Source: Lonsdalea iberica
Lineage (GTDB): Bacteria > Pseudomonadota > Gammaproteobacteria > Enterobacterales > Enterobacteriaceae
DNA length: 45,690 nt
Assembly: GCF_002111585.1 (NCBI RefSeq)
Contig: NZ_LUTP01000029.1
Coordinates: 1-45,690 of the forward strand
Direction of reading: 5' to 3'
Part shown: piece after piece, positions 1 through 9,750 of the stretch
Numbering within the stretch: position 1 is the first letter of the stretch
How the letters are laid out: every line of letters begins with the position of its first letter
Notes under the pieces: model-generated
Databases searched by the model: none
What the model was told of the DNA's origin: nothing
What the model saw: only the letters and a program-made list of their open reading frames with translations
Program-made: the position numbers and the translations under genes

Positions 1-259
1 TGGTTGTCCTCTCAGACAACGGGCGCTACTGTAGGGAAATTCCCCTGCATCGTCAACACACTTATGCCTTGTTATGGTGCGATTAGCTAAAGTTAACGCA
101 ATTTGCTGTTTTACTCGCCAGGTGTGCGCATTCAGGCCTCCGGCGGGCGCTATAACGTGTTTGAGGTTTGTTAAAATACCGTGACGATTGCCCCCGTGAG
201 CTGTGTGGAAAAGGGAACGATGATATGCTGTCACGGTAAAATTAGCGCCAGGAGAAGCC
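1..259. other. Intergenic region upstream of ycdX
   Basis: I see no gene here on either strand. The stretch presumably carries the ycdX promoter, but I could not find a convincing pair of -35 and -10 boxes. A purine-rich ribosome binding site, AGGAGAAGCC, sits directly before the ycdX ATG. Confidence 0.5.
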
Positions 260-997
260 ATGTACCCCGTCGATTTACATATGCACACCGTCGCCAGCAC
301 CCACGCCTATAGCACCCTGCATGATTACATTGCCGAAGCCCGGCGCAAGCATATCCAACTGTTCGCCATCACGGATCACGGTCCGGACATGGCCGATGCC
401 CCGCATCCTTGGCATTTTATCAACATGCGTGTCTGGCCCCGCGTAGTGGATGGAATGGGTATCCTGCGAGGTATCGAGGCCAATATCAAAAATCAGAACG
501 GTGATATCGACTGCACGGGACCAATGCTGGAGAGCCTGGATCTGATCATCGCGGGTTTCCACGAACCGGTATTTCCCCCGCAGGATAGAGAGGCGCACAC
601 CACGGCGATGATCGCGACGATGGCGCAGGGCAATGTCCATATCATCAGCCATCCCGGCAACCCGAAATACCCTATCGACATTCAGGCAGTAGCGGAAGCG
701 GCCGCGAAGTATGATGTGGCGCTAGAGCTGAATAACTCCTCCTTTATCCACTCCCGTAAAGGCAGCGAAGCCAACTGTCAGGCGATTGCCGAGGCGGTGC
801 GCGATGCGGGCGGATATCTTGCTTTGGGGTCGGATAGCCACGTGGCGTTTGCGCTGGGCGAGTTTCCCTACTGCGAACGTATTTTGCGGGAAGTTGATTT
901 CCCGGCGGAACGTGTGTTGAATGTCAGCCCTCGTCGGGTCTTGGATTTTCTGGAACGCCGCGGCAAGCCGGCTATTTCTGAATTAGCCTTCCTGTGA
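260..997 (+). CDS. ycdX: PHP-domain metal-dependent phosphatase YcdX
   Basis: Cytoplasmic phosphatase of the PHP superfamily, which uses a trinuclear metal site. The 245 residues equal the E. coli protein in length, and its metal ligands are all present: His7 and His9 in DLHMHT, His15, His40 in ITDH, Glu73, His101, His131 in SHPGNP, and Asp192/His194 in GSDSH. The start is fixed by the AGGAGAAG ribosome binding site and the family N-terminus. The gene lies 31 bp upstream of ycdY, whose product is reported to bind YcdX and raise its activity in E. coli. The pair has been linked there to swarming; the physiological substrate is not established. Confidence 0.96.
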   Translation: MYPVDLHMHTVASTHAYSTLHDYIAEARRKHIQLFAITDHGPDMADAPHPWHFINMRVWPRVVDGMGILRGIEANIKNQNGDIDCTGPMLESLDLIIAGFHEPVFPPQDREAHTTAMIATMAQGNVHIISHPGNPKYPIDIQAVAEAAAKYDVALELNNSSFIHSRKGSEANCQAIAEAVRDAGGYLALGSDSHVAFALGEFPYCERILREVDFPAERVLNVSPRRVLDFLERRGKPAISELAFL

Positions 998-1028
998 CGT
1001 TGTCACTCTTTATCTACAGGTTTAACGC

Positions 1029-1598
1029 ATGAATGAATTCTCCATTGTGTGCCGTGTCTTGGGCTCACTGTTTTATCGCCAGCCTCAGGACCCGTTGCTG
1101 ACCCCGCTTATGACGCTGGTCAAAGAGGGCAAGCTAGGCCAGCAGTGGCCGCTGGAGCAGGATGCGCTGTTGACGCGAATGCAAACCAGCTTGAAGGCAG
1201 AAGGGCTTGATTCCGTGAGTGCCGACTATCTGCGGCTATTTGCCGGGGAAGAACCGGCGGTAACGCCCTGGCGTTCCGGCTACGAGCCAACATCTCCGGA
1301 AACGGACGTGCGCGAATTTTTACAGCAACGCGGCATGTCGCTAGGCGAGGGTCCGTCAGACCACTTTGGCGGACTGCTGCTTGCCGCTTCATGGCTGGAG
1401 GATCAGGCTCAGGAAGATGAGATCGAGGCGCAGACTGCGCTATTCGATACCTACCTGCTGCCGTGGAGCGACCGTTTTCTGGGCAAGGTTGAAAGTCATG
1501 CTACGACGGGGTTTTACCGCGCGCTGGCGATAGTGACGCGTGAAGCGCTGGAAGCAATGCGCGAAGAGCTGGCGGAGACTGAAGAGGGCGAGGAGTAA
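1029..1598 (+). CDS. ycdY: TorD-family chaperone YcdY
   Basis: A 189-residue, largely helical protein of the TorD/DmsD chaperone family. Unlike TorD or DmsD, which mature molybdoenzymes, YcdY in E. coli partners with the phosphatase YcdX and probably helps load its metal. The family signature is visible in the centre (ADYLRLFAG, then WRSGYEP and a DHFGG segment near residue 115). The C-terminus is acidic, with many Glu residues. It follows ycdX at a 31-bp gap, so the two are probably one transcript. Confidence 0.93.
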   Translation: MNEFSIVCRVLGSLFYRQPQDPLLTPLMTLVKEGKLGQQWPLEQDALLTRMQTSLKAEGLDSVSADYLRLFAGEEPAVTPWRSGYEPTSPETDVREFLQQRGMSLGEGPSDHFGGLLLAASWLEDQAQEDEIEAQTALFDTYLLPWSDRFLGKVESHATTGFYRALAIVTREALEAMREELAETEEGEE

Positions 1599-1628
1599 AC
1601 GAGCCCACGTTCCCTCAGAAAGATAAGG

Positions 1629-1658
1629 CTGGCCGCGAGCGATATCGTCTCCGGCCAG
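1629..1658. terminator. Possible terminator hairpin between ycdY and yceB
   Basis: CTGGCC and GGCCAG arms flank an 18-base loop between the convergent ycdY and yceB ends. There is no clear T-run on either strand, so this is only a weak candidate. Confidence 0.3.
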
Positions 1659-1666
1659 TCACGGGA

Positions 1667-2230
1667 TTATTCGGTTAGCTGGATGATTAACTCTCCGGGT
1701 TTCACTTCAATTCCCTTAGCCAATTTCTTGGCCATCGCCTCTTTCGTGCTGTGTTCAGCATTTAAAACGTAGGCGGGTTTTTGATCAAAGTAGCTTTTCA
1801 GCGATTGATTGAGATAAGGCGTCAGCGTTTTGAACATCGTCTGCATCTTTTCCGGCTGTACGCTGTAATCCGTCAGCGTCATCTCTTTCAGATAAATGGC
1901 GCCCTGTGCCTTATCAAATACCGGCTGTGCTTTGAGCGTTAGCTTCATATCCGCGGACTGCGCGCCCAGCAGGGAGCTGATGTCGACTTTGGCGTTGCCG
2001 GTCAACGTAACTTTCCCGGGTTCTTCACGGCCAATCTGCGTGGTTAGATCGGTCAGGACGATATGCGCGTCCACCACACCCGGTACGCCAATTTGTTTCT
2101 GGTAATCATTGTGCTCCTGCAAATAGTGATTTACTTCCTGTTCGCTCAGGGTGTACTGGGTCAGCTGATTACAGCCGCTGAGCATCAGTCCGCCCAGTAA
2201 TGCCAGTGTCGCCCATCCTGTTTTTTTCAT
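1667..2230 (-). CDS. yceB: Lipoprotein YceB, DUF1439 family
   Basis: Predicted lipoprotein of 187 residues. The N-terminus has two Lys, a hydrophobic stretch and the lipobox LSGC with Cys20 as the lipidated residue, followed by QLTQYTLSEQEVN. This matches the DUF1439 family typified by E. coli YceB, a small lipoprotein of uncertain function. The frame stays open to 2347, but the longer reading would bury the signal peptide behind 39 extra residues, so I place the start at the ATG whose last base is 2230. It lies in the same orientation as grxB, upstream of it on the complement strand but about 150 bp away. Confidence 0.92.
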   Translation of the reverse strand: MKKTGWATLALLGGLMLSGCNQLTQYTLSEQEVNHYLQEHNDYQKQIGVPGVVDAHIVLTDLTTQIGREEPGKVTLTGNAKVDISSLLGAQSADMKLTLKAQPVFDKAQGAIYLKEMTLTDYSVQPEKMQTMFKTLTPYLNQSLKSYFDQKPAYVLNAEHSTKEAMAKKLAKGIEVKPGELIIQLTE

Positions 2231-2334
2231 TGTTATAACCTCGTTAATTCCCTTAATACTCTCGATACCTGATAGCGGGGCAGCGTGCGCTTTCGCGTGC
2301 ATAGCGCCTATCGGAAAGTCCTGAAACGGTGAAG

Positions 2335-2364
2335 CACATACCGGCACTCAGGCACCGGTATGTG
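2335..2364. repeat. Perfect 10-bp inverted repeat downstream of grxB
   Basis: CACATACCGG (2335-2344) and CCGGTATGTG (2355-2364) form a perfect stem with a 10-base loop just past the grxB stop. No T-run follows on either strand. It could be a Rho-independent-like hairpin or an mRNA 3' end stabiliser. Confidence 0.55.
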
Positions 2365-2379
2365 GCTACGACCTAATAC

Positions 2380-3030
2380 TTATTGAGCCATGCCGCTCAG
2401 CAGCGGGATCTGGGTTTGTTTGGCCATGTTGTCGCGGTAGTCGGCCACTTTTGACGGGACAGAGACGCCATTGACGATGGTTAAAGCGCGAAGCAGCGGG
2501 AACAGGTGAATATCGTCCAGTGACAGCTCGCCGTTACAGGCGTTGGCCTGAACAATCAGTGGTTCGAGATCTTTGAGATCGTTGCTGATGTTTTTGATCA
2601 ATCCCGCGGAGTGGCTCATCAGCTCTTCAAAATCGCCGCTCTGCGCCTGCTTTTTATTGATGAAGTAATCGCGTGCGGCAGGCGTGGCGAACTCCTCGAA
2701 GGGCGCGCGGCTGAGGCGAGGCATAACCAGACGACGATACACGTAGTCGGAGACTTTACGTAGCCAGGCGTCTATCTGCGGATTTGTCGGGCCGGTCAAT
2801 AGCGGTTTGCCGTCATACGCATCGATATATTTCACAATATCAAGGCTTTCTGGCATAAAGCTTCCATCTTCTTTTTGAAGGATAGGGACCATTTTTTTAC
2901 CGACCATAGAGATGGGCGTCTTTTCGTCGTCATTGAGGAGGTATTCCAGTTTTACCGGGATATCCTTCAGGCCGAAAATCATGCGTGCCTTCACGCAGAA
3001 CGGGCAGTGGTCATAAATATAAAGTTTCAT
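2380..3030 (-). CDS. grxB: Glutaredoxin 2
   Basis: Cytoplasmic glutathione-dependent dithiol oxidoreductase with a GST-like fold. The redox motif CPFC is at residues 9-12 (Cys9, Cys12). A thioredoxin-like N-terminal domain includes the cis-proline segment MVPIL, and a helical GST-type C-terminal domain follows. The length of 216 residues is close to the 215 of E. coli. The frame opens five codons earlier at 3045, but a good ribosome binding site (GAGGAAG) lies inside that extension and the family begins MKLYIYDHC, so the start is at 3030. Confidence 0.96.
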   Translation of the reverse strand: MKLYIYDHCPFCVKARMIFGLKDIPVKLEYLLNDDEKTPISMVGKKMVPILQKEDGSFMPESLDIVKYIDAYDGKPLLTGPTNPQIDAWLRKVSDYVYRRLVMPRLSRAPFEEFATPAARDYFINKKQAQSGDFEELMSHSAGLIKNISNDLKDLEPLIVQANACNGELSLDDIHLFPLLRALTIVNGVSVPSKVADYRDNMAKQTQIPLLSGMAQ

Positions 3031-3198
3031 ACCAGTCTTCCTCATTAGTCGATCAATGCGATGCCGGTGCCGTATTCACGAAAGCATCCCTGCGAGCACG
3101 CGGTAAAAAGCGGCATCTATGACGAAAAAGTATGGGGGGCTTTTCGCTCGAGATCAATTCGGGTGCGAAGGCTCCCGCTAAAAGAAATCGCGGCGGGA

Positions 3199-4404
3199 TT
3201 AGCGATCGCCCAGCATTGCGGGCTCAATACGCCGTAAATGGAACTGCCAGTATAGTGCGGCCAGCGTCATCAGCCCGATGATCCCGAGCATACACCACGG
3301 CAGTTCCGGTTGACCCAGCGCGCGTCCGCTGTCGTAAAGCCAGCCGCCGCCGCTGTACCCGAGCGCGCCGCCCAGCGCTAAGCCCATGCGGCTGAAGCCC
3401 ATATAGCTGCCCCGGGCGCGGGCGTTGGCCAGCGAAGCCCCCAGCGTTTCGCGCGCGGGTTCGGAGATGATAGAGCCGAAATAGAACAGCCCAATCAGCA
3501 CCAGCAACACGTTCAGGTGCGTCGCCATCCCCATCGGAAACAGGCTAAGGGTCATAATGAACAGCCCGGCCATGAGACGCTGCTCCAGCCGAAAATGTTT
3601 TTCACTCCAGCGCGCGACCGGGTAGAGCAATGTCAGTGAGAGCGCGGCTTCGATGGCGTACATCCATTTCACCGCCGCGGGCGTTCCTGCGACTTCGTTG
3701 ACGACGATCGGCATCATCAATAGTACCTGCACCGCCAGCATGAAATACCCGGTCAACGTCAGGACATAGATGACGAAACGACGGTCGCGCAGAACCCGCA
3801 GCATGCCTTCGCGCATGGGCGTTCGCGTGGTGGAAATGCGATAGGCGGGCAGCAACCAGGCATTCGCGCCCGCTGCCAGCAGAAACATAAAGGCGCCCAC
3901 CCAGCAGACGACGTTGAAATTATATTGCATCAACCAACTGCCGAGCAGCGCGCCGGTGACAGAGCCTGCCGTGTCCTGCATCAGCAAGAGCGAGAAGAAG
4001 CGCCCGCGTTCGCTGGGACGGGTCAGCTTGATGACCAGCGCGGTGCGCGGCGGGTCAAATAACGTGCCGCCTAGTCCGGAAAGAAAACAGGAGAGCACCA
4101 GTACCAGCGGGGTGGTGGCCAGCGCCATGCAGATAAAACCGGCCGAACGCATCAACATGCCGGAAATAATCATCGGCTTGGCGCCGAATCGGTCGGCAAT
4201 CGCGCCGCCGAAGATCCCCAATCCCTGTTGTGTGAGCTGGCGCAGCCCCAGTGCGGTGCCGACCGTTAGCGCGGCCCAGCCCATTTGGTCGACAAATCGT
4301 ATTGAAATCAGGGGGAACACGACGAAAAAACCCAAAATCACCAGCATGTTATCGAGCAGAATGAAATATTTACCCAGGCTGCGCGCCTGCGTCATCAAAG
4401 GCAT
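3199..4404 (-). CDS. mdtH: MFS multidrug exporter MdtH
   Basis: Inner-membrane major facilitator superfamily transporter of 401 residues (402 in E. coli). Its E. coli counterpart contributes modestly to quinolone resistance when overproduced. The sequence shows about twelve hydrophobic segments, the conserved ADRFGAKP loop between helices 2 and 3 and the [14 protein letters not shown] segment characteristic of MdtH. It is divergent from rimJ, with a shared 309-bp upstream region. There is no strong ribosome binding site before the chosen ATG; the start is chosen by alignment to the family N-terminus. Confidence 0.95.
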   Translation of the reverse strand: MPLMTQARSLGKYFILLDNMLVILGFFVVFPLISIRFVDQMGWAALTVGTALGLRQLTQQGLGIFGGAIADRFGAKPMIISGMLMRSAGFICMALATTPLVLVLSCFLSGLGGTLFDPPRTALVIKLTRPSERGRFFSLLLMQDTAGSVTGALLGSWLMQYNFNVVCWVGAFMFLLAAGANAWLLPAYRISTTRTPMREGMLRVLRDRRFVIYVLTLTGYFMLAVQVLLMMPIVVNEVAGTPAAVKWMYAIEAALSLTLLYPVARWSEKHFRLEQRLMAGLFIMTLSLFPMGMATHLNVLLVLIGLFYFGSIISEPARETLGASLANARARGSYMGFSRMGLALGGALGYSGGGWLYDSGRALGQPELPWCMLGIIGLMTLAALYWQFHLRRIEPAMLGDR

Positions 4405-4713
4405 GTTGCACCGTCACGGAAAGAAGGAATCACCACCTGCTGATTCTCTCGCCAATTGTGAAATGGCGATAGGTGACTGAGAGATGATATTTTTTTATCG
4501 TCAACCGCTTTACGGCAGCGATGCTGCGGAAATGACAGACGCTGGCGCCTGCAAATTGCATGATAACCCAGTGTCAGCGAGGTTACGTTGATGCAGTCAA
4601 CGCCATTTATAGTAAGCTTAACGTCATGTTTATCGGCTAATTGCTGGCGAATAGCCGTGAGCTTGGTTCCATAAACATAATCGATTAATCACCCCGCACC
4701 TGAGGGAAGAAAA
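4405..4713. other. Divergent mdtH/rimJ intergenic region
   Basis: This 309-bp stretch must hold the promoters of both divergent genes. I see no open frame with a convincing start. The rimJ end carries a GAGGGAAG ribosome binding site at about 4702-4709. Confidence 0.5.
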
Positions 4714-5298
4714 ATGTTTGGCTATCGTTCCACATCTGCCACGGTGCGTTTGACGACGGACCGGCTGGTGGTACGTCTGGCTCATGAACGTGATGCCTGG
4801 CGTTTGGCGGAGTATTACGCGGAAAACCGCGATTTTTTGAAACCGTGGGAACCGGTGCGCGATGCTAGCCACTGTTATCCTTCTGGCTGGCAGGCGCGTC
4901 TAAGCGTGATTACTGATATGCATAAACAGAGCAGCGCATTCTATTTTCTGCTGCTTGATCCAGAGGAAACCGAGGTACGCGGCGTCGCCAACTTCAGCAA
5001 TATTCTGCGCGGATCTTTCCACGCCTGTTATCTGGGCTATTCGCTCGGGCGAAAATGGCAGGGGCAGGGGCTGATGTTTGAAGCGCTCAACGCGGCCCTG
5101 CGTTACATGTTTGTTCAACAGCGCATGCACCGCATTATGGCCAACTATATGCCGCACAATCATCGCAGCGGCGGCCTGCTGGCGCGGTTGGGATTCGAAA
5201 AAGAAGGATATGCCCGAGACTACCTGCTGATCGACGGCGAATGGCAGGACCACGTGTTAACCTCGTTGACTAGCGATCGCTGGGCAATGCGCACGTAG
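4714..5298 (+). CDS. rimJ: Ribosomal protein S5 N-terminal alanine acetyltransferase RimJ
   Basis: GNAT-family acetyltransferase that acetylates the N-terminal alanine of ribosomal protein S5 and has been tied to 30S assembly. The 194 residues match the E. coli length and open with the family sequence MFGYRS. The acetyl-CoA binding motif A is visible as [14 protein letters not shown] near residues 113-126, followed by ANYMPHN and [19 protein letters not shown] ribosome binding site precedes the ATG. In E. coli, yceH and mviM lie between rimJ and murJ; both are absent here. Confidence 0.96.
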   Translation: MFGYRSTSATVRLTTDRLVVRLAHERDAWRLAEYYAENRDFLKPWEPVRDASHCYPSGWQARLSVITDMHKQSSAFYFLLLDPEETEVRGVANFSNILRGSFHACYLGYSLGRKWQGQGLMFEALNAALRYMFVQQRMHRIMANYMPHNHRSGGLLARLGFEKEGYARDYLLIDGEWQDHVLTSLTSDRWAMRT

Positions 5299-5485
5299 TG
5301 GGTCACGTATTCAGAACTGTCGCAAAAATCAACGTGCTCAGTCACTTCTGCGGCCTAACCGCGCTGAGCGGGGCACCAACCGGTAGCTTTTGCCCGCACA
5401 ATGCGTAGACTAGGCGCACCCAATAGACGTATACGGCCGGACGGCTGTTTGCGCCATTATCTTCCCCGGTATTTAGAACATTCGC

Positions 5486-7021
5486 ATGAATTTACTCAAA
5501 TCTCTGGCTGCGGTCAGTTCAATGACAATGCTTTCGCGCCTGCTGGGCTTTGTGCGTGACGCCATCGTCGCCCGCGTGTTCGGTGCAGGTATGGCGACCG
5601 ACGCCTTTTTCGTCGCCTTCAAACTTCCGAACCTGCTGCGTCGAATCTTCGCCGAAGGCGCGTTCTCTCAGGCTTTCGTTCCCATTCTGGCTGAATATAA
5701 GAGTCAACAGGGAGAAGAGGCCACCCGCACGTTTCTGGCTTACATCGCCGGGATGCTGACGCTGGTACTGACATTGGTGACCATCGCCGGCATGCTGGCC
5801 GCGCCCTGGGTAATCATGGTGACGGCGCCCGGCTTTGCCGAAACCCCGGCGCGCTTCGAGCTGACCTCTTCGCTGCTGCGCATCACGTTTCCTTACATCT
5901 TACTGATCTCGCTGACCTCGATGGTCGGGTCCGTGCTCAATACCTGGAACCGTTTTTCGGTGCCAGCATTTGCGCCGACGCTGCTCAATGTCAGCATGAT
6001 CTTGTTTGCCCTGTTCGCCACGCCCTATTTTCACCCGCCGGTGCTGGCGCTGGCCTGGGCCGTGGTGGTCGGTGGTGTCTTGCAATTGGGATATCAACTG
6101 CCGCATCTCAAGAAAATCGGTATGCTGGTCTTGCCGCGAATCAAATGGCGCGACCCTAGTGTCGCCCGCGTCATGAAGCTGATGGCGCCAGCAATCCTCG
6201 GCGTGTCGGTGAGTCAAATCTCGTTGATCATCAACACAATTTTCGCTTCTTTCCTGAGTCAGGGCGCGGTGTCATGGATGTATTACGCAGACCGTCTGAT
6301 GGAGTTTCCCTCCGGCGTTCTGGGCGTAGCACTGGGCACTATCCTGCTGCCGTCGCTGTCTAAAAGCGCAGCCAGTGGTGACCATAAAGAGTACTCTCAC
6401 TTGATGGACTGGGGGCTGCGACTTTGCTTCTTGTTAGCGTTGCCGAGCGCGGTGGCGCTGGGGATCTTGGCGAAGCCGCTGACGGTGTCCCTGTTTCAAT
6501 ACGGTAAGTTCAGCGCTTTCGATGCGGCGATGACACAGCGGGCGCTGGTGGCGTATTCCATCGGGCTGATGGGGCTGATTCTGGTGAAAGTGCTGGTACC
6601 CGGCTTTTACGCGCGACAAGACATTAAAACGCCGGTGAAAATCGCTTTGGTGACGCTGGCGCTGACTCAGCTGATGAACCTGGCGTTTATCGGCCCGTTG
6701 CAGCATGCAGGATTAGCGTTGTCGATTGGGCTGGCCTCTTGCCTCAACGCCGCGCTGCTGTTCTGGCAACTGCGTAAGCAGCAAATTTTCCAGCCGTCGC
6801 CGGGGTGGAGGCGTTTTCTGGTGCGGCTACTGCTGGCGGTCGTCGTGATGTCGGCGGCGCTGTTGGCGCTAGACCAGATCATGCCGCCGTGGGATCAGGG
6901 CAATATGACGGCCCGTATCTTGCGCTTGATGGCGATGGTGGCGGCCGGTGCCGGCGCTTACTTCGTCTCGCTGGCGCTGATGGGATTCCGCCCGAAAGAT
7001 TTCTCGCGCCGCAGCATTTAA
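5486..7021 (+). CDS. murJ: Lipid II flippase MurJ (MviN)
   Basis: Polytopic inner-membrane protein of the MOP exporter superfamily that flips undecaprenyl-PP-MurNAc-pentapeptide-GlcNAc across the membrane for peptidoglycan synthesis; essential in E. coli. The 511 residues equal the E. coli length and about fourteen hydrophobic segments are visible. The N-terminal signature [15 protein letters not shown] and the charged [17 protein letters not shown] segment with essential arginines are intact. The gene ends next to argS; in E. coli its neighbour is flgN. Confidence 0.97.
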   Translation: MNLLKSLAAVSSMTMLSRLLGFVRDAIVARVFGAGMATDAFFVAFKLPNLLRRIFAEGAFSQAFVPILAEYKSQQGEEATRTFLAYIAGMLTLVLTLVTIAGMLAAPWVIMVTAPGFAETPARFELTSSLLRITFPYILLISLTSMVGSVLNTWNRFSVPAFAPTLLNVSMILFALFATPYFHPPVLALAWAVVVGGVLQLGYQLPHLKKIGMLVLPRIKWRDPSVARVMKLMAPAILGVSVSQISLIINTIFASFLSQGAVSWMYYADRLMEFPSGVLGVALGTILLPSLSKSAASGDHKEYSHLMDWGLRLCFLLALPSAVALGILAKPLTVSLFQYGKFSAFDAAMTQRALVAYSIGLMGLILVKVLVPGFYARQDIKTPVKIALVTLALTQLMNLAFIGPLQHAGLALSIGLASCLNAALLFWQLRKQQIFQPSPGWRRFLVRLLLAVVVMSAALLALDQIMPPWDQGNMTARILRLMAMVAAGAGAYFVSLALMGFRPKDFSRRSI

Positions 7022-7036
7022 GCTTTACCCGCCTTA

Positions 7037-7065
7037 TCCCCTCTCGGCACGCACGCCGAGGGGGA
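7037..7065 (+). terminator. Terminator-like hairpin after murJ
   Basis: CCCCTCTCGGC and GCCGAGGGGG form a GC-rich stem with a 6-base loop 16 bp past the murJ stop. No T-run follows, so efficiency is uncertain. Confidence 0.45.
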
Positions 7066-7323
7066 GTCACCTTGAACCAGCCGTCTCGGCTTCCCTCCGC
7101 CGTTCCCCCCCAGTGCAATGACGTATGAGTCCCGATCATCGGCCACTCAGTCACGCTGTGGGTGAGGTGGGATACCGTGGGTATCACCGTCGCGTAGAGT
7201 CGATTGGCGGTTAGAGAAGGAAGGAACGGGTCGGGAGCACTCAGCGGACAAATCTTGTGAGTAGGGATGGATCCGTGGGTATCAACGTTGCTTAAATGCG
7301 GATTGGGCAAGGGAAGGGCGAAA
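7066..7323. other. murJ-argS intergenic region with a direct repeat
   Basis: No gene is supported here. A 16-base sequence, CCGTGGGTATCACCGT (7175-7190), recurs with one change at 7273-7288. The first copy is also part of the palindrome GATACC-GTG-GGTATC (7171-7185). The stretch separates two genes that in E. coli each flank flagellar operons. Confidence 0.5.
7175..7288. repeat. Imperfect 16-bp direct repeat pair
   Basis: Copies at 7175-7190 and 7273-7288 differ at one of 16 positions and lie 98 bp apart. Their flanks are also partly alike. This may be a remnant of an intergenic repeat family or of a rearrangement. Confidence 0.5.
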
Positions 7324-7352
7324 CACGCCGCCTTTGGGGAAGACGGCGTGGA
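7324..7352 (-). terminator. Probable argS terminator
   Basis: On the minus strand, just past the argS stop, CACGCCG and CGGCGTG pair across a 13-base loop and are followed by a short TTT. This is a moderate Rho-independent terminator candidate. Confidence 0.5.
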
Positions 7353-7360
7353 AAGAGGCG

Positions 7361-9090
7361 TTACATTTTCTCGACGGTCTGAATACCTAACGTGTCCAAC
7401 CCTTGCTTCAGCGTCTTCGACGTCAGCATGGCGAGTTTCAGACGGCTTTGGCGTTCTGCTTCGTTCTCGGCATTCAGGATCGGGCAGTGCTCGTAGAAGC
7501 CGGAGAACTGGCCAGCCAAATCGTAGAGGTAAGCACACATGACATGCGGCGTACCGTCGCGAGCGACGGTCGTAATCACCTCTTCGAACTGCAACAGACG
7601 CGTCGCTAGCGCCTGTTCGCGCTCGTTGGTCAGTACGACTGGTTGGGTCAGGCTGGCTTCATCAACACCGGCGCGTTTAAAAATGGAGGCGACGCGCGTA
7701 TAGGCATACTGCATATAAGGCGCGGTATTGCCTTCAAATGCCAGCATGTTGTCCCAATCGAATACGTAGTCAGTGGTGCGGCTCTTGGAGAGATCCGCGT
7801 ATTTCACCGCGCCGATGGACACCACGTTCGCCAGCTCGGCCACTTCGCCCTGCGGCATCTCAGGGTTTTTGTCCGCGATCAGCTTCACTGCGCGTTCGTA
7901 TGCTTCATCAAGCAGATCAGCCAGCTTGATGGTTCCGCCGGAGCGGGTCTTGAACGGCTTGCCGTCTTTGCCCAGCATCATCCCGAACATGTGATGTTCC
8001 AGGCTCATGCTTTCGGGGATGTATCCCGCTTTGCGGACGATGGTCCAGGCCTGCGTCAGGTGCTGATGCTGACGAGAGTCGATGTAGTAGAGGACGCGGT
8101 CGGCGCCCAGCGTTTCGTAGCGATACTTGGCGCAGGCGATGTCCGTGGTGGTGTACAGATAACCGCCGTCTTTCTTCTGGACGATCACGCCCATTGGTTC
8201 GCCTTCCTTGTTTTTGAACTCATCAAGGAAAACGACCGTGGCGCCTTCGCTTTCGACTGCGAGACCCTTGGCTTTCAGATCGGCGACAATACCCGGCAGC
8301 ATGTCGTTGTACAGGCTTTCGCCCATAACGTCGTCTTTGGTCAGCGTGACGTTGAGTCGATCGTAGTTATGCTGGTTCTGGCTCATGGTAATGTCCACCA
8401 GCTTGCGCCACATGGCACGGCAATATTCGTCGCCGCCCTGCAGTTTTACGACGTAACCGCGAGCGCGTTCGGCGAATGCGGCATCAGCGTCGTAATGCTG
8501 CTTCGCTTCACGGTAGAAAGCCTCCAGGTCGGACAGCTCCAGCTCTCCGGCGTTTTCGTTCTGAACTTTTTCCAGATACGCAATCAGCATGCCGAACTGT
8601 GTGCCCCAGTCGCCGACGTGGTTGGCGCGGATGACGTTGTGACCGAGGAACTCCAGCGTTCTTACCGCCGCGTCGCCGATGATGGTGGAACGCAGATGGC
8701 CGACGTGCATCTCTTTAGCCACGTTGGGGGCGGAGTAGTCGACGACGATCGTTTGGGGGGCTACCGGCGACACGCCCAGTTTCGGACTGGTCAGCACGCG
8801 CTCAACCTGTACGGACAGCCACTGAGGATCGAGGAAGATATTGATGAAGCCGGGACCGGCGATTTCAGTTTTGGCGGCAATTCCTTCCAACTGCAGCAGC
8901 TGGACGACTTTTTCCGCGAGTTGACGCGGAGGCATGCCTAATTTTTAGCCACGGCCATTACGCCGTTAGCCTGATAATCACCAAATTGCGCTTTTGCCGA
9001 TTGGCGAACCTGCGCTTCGCTGTCAGCGGGCGCGCCCGCCGCAACCAATGCCTGACGGACTTTTTCGGAAAGAAGAGCCTGAATATTCAC
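7361..9090 (-). CDS. argS: Arginyl-tRNA synthetase, frameshifted near codon 50
   Basis: Class I aminoacyl-tRNA synthetase that charges tRNA-Arg. The body (7361-8935) shows the HxGH motif in MHVGHLRST, the [13 protein letters not shown] loop that replaces KMSKS, and the anticodon-binding C-terminus. The real N-terminus lies upstream: from a GTG at 9090, behind an AAGGTAA ribosome binding site, the sequence reads [10 protein letters not shown] and onward to GVMAVAKN, then meets TAG. The family reads [11 protein letters not shown] there. The minus strand has five A after GCT where six would restore the frame (8941-8945). With that base the protein would be 576 residues, close to the 577 of E. 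coli. Since argS is essential, a sequencing error in the A-run is the likeliest reason. The in-frame ATG at 8935 would give a 524-residue protein lacking the tRNA D-loop-binding N-terminal part. Confidence 0.93.
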
Positions 9091-9279
9091 CGGGTTACCT
9101 TACATTACAAATTAAGCCCTGCTTATACCATATTTGATAGATTGAGTCAGCAGAGCGGCGGTGTCACAGGCTCAGCGGGGAGCGCATGATGATGACGCAT
9201 CACGGTTAAAAAAGCACAGAGGAAATAGGAAGAAAACAGCTATACAGATAAATCTAAAAAATAAATAACCAGAGCGTCA

Positions 9280-9399
9280 TTAACGTTTTTTATTTCGTCT
9301 ATCAGTCACTAAACGCGCATTTTTCATGTTTTTGAGATGACGAAAGATAGCATAACTGGCTAATGCAATTAATAAAACCGATACAATAAGTAGAAACAT
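9280..9399 (-). CDS. Small single-pass membrane protein, 39 residues
   Basis: I do not recognise this gene. It encodes one hydrophobic segment (about residues 2-18, FLLIVSVLLIALASYAIF) followed by a strongly basic tail with Lys and Arg, the usual layout of small inner-membrane proteins with the C-terminus in the cytoplasm. The start at 9399 has an AAAAAGG ribosome binding site about nine bases upstream. The frame also opens at 9462, but that would put 21 polar residues before the membrane segment. It sits between argS and yecM in AT-rich DNA. It could be a chance frame, though the ribosome binding site and composition argue for a gene. Confidence 0.5.
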   Translation of the reverse strand: MFLLIVSVLLIALASYAIFRHLKNMKNARLVTDRRNKKR

Positions 9400-9750
9400 G
9401 GTGAATGACCTTTTTATATCTTTTGGAATAATGAAATTATCCCTTTTATTGTTTATTAACAATGGGAGGAACTGTATTTAAGATTACTCCCATGATATAT
9501 AGGAATATGCGTAAAAACAGTGAATTAAGATCGTTTTTCGCATCAGGGTTATCGTTGGCGACAAGCAAAAAAAACATCATGAGAAGGGATGATTTTCGTT
9601 AATAAACTAATCAGCGTGATGATCTTAAACGATAAAAAAACCTACAAAAAACTGACAATCGACTGACAATTCCGCTTAAAACTGGATGCAGATGCTAACT
9701 CTCTGTAAATTAATAAAGCAATTAAGTTAACGGAGGTATTTGAAAATAAA
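9400..9750. other. AT-rich intergenic region before yecM
   Basis: No gene is supported. An ATGGGAG/CTCCCAT inverted repeat (9462-9493) with an 18-base loop is the only structure seen. A GGAGG lies at 9732-9736, fourteen bases before the yecM ATG, which is wider than usual. Confidence 0.4.

Noticed and set aside
7643-8941. 432-codon plus-strand open frame
   Set aside because: It lies entirely antisense to argS, which has clear family motifs in every section. The product matches nothing I know and has no ribosome binding site; long antisense frames are common in GC-rich genes.
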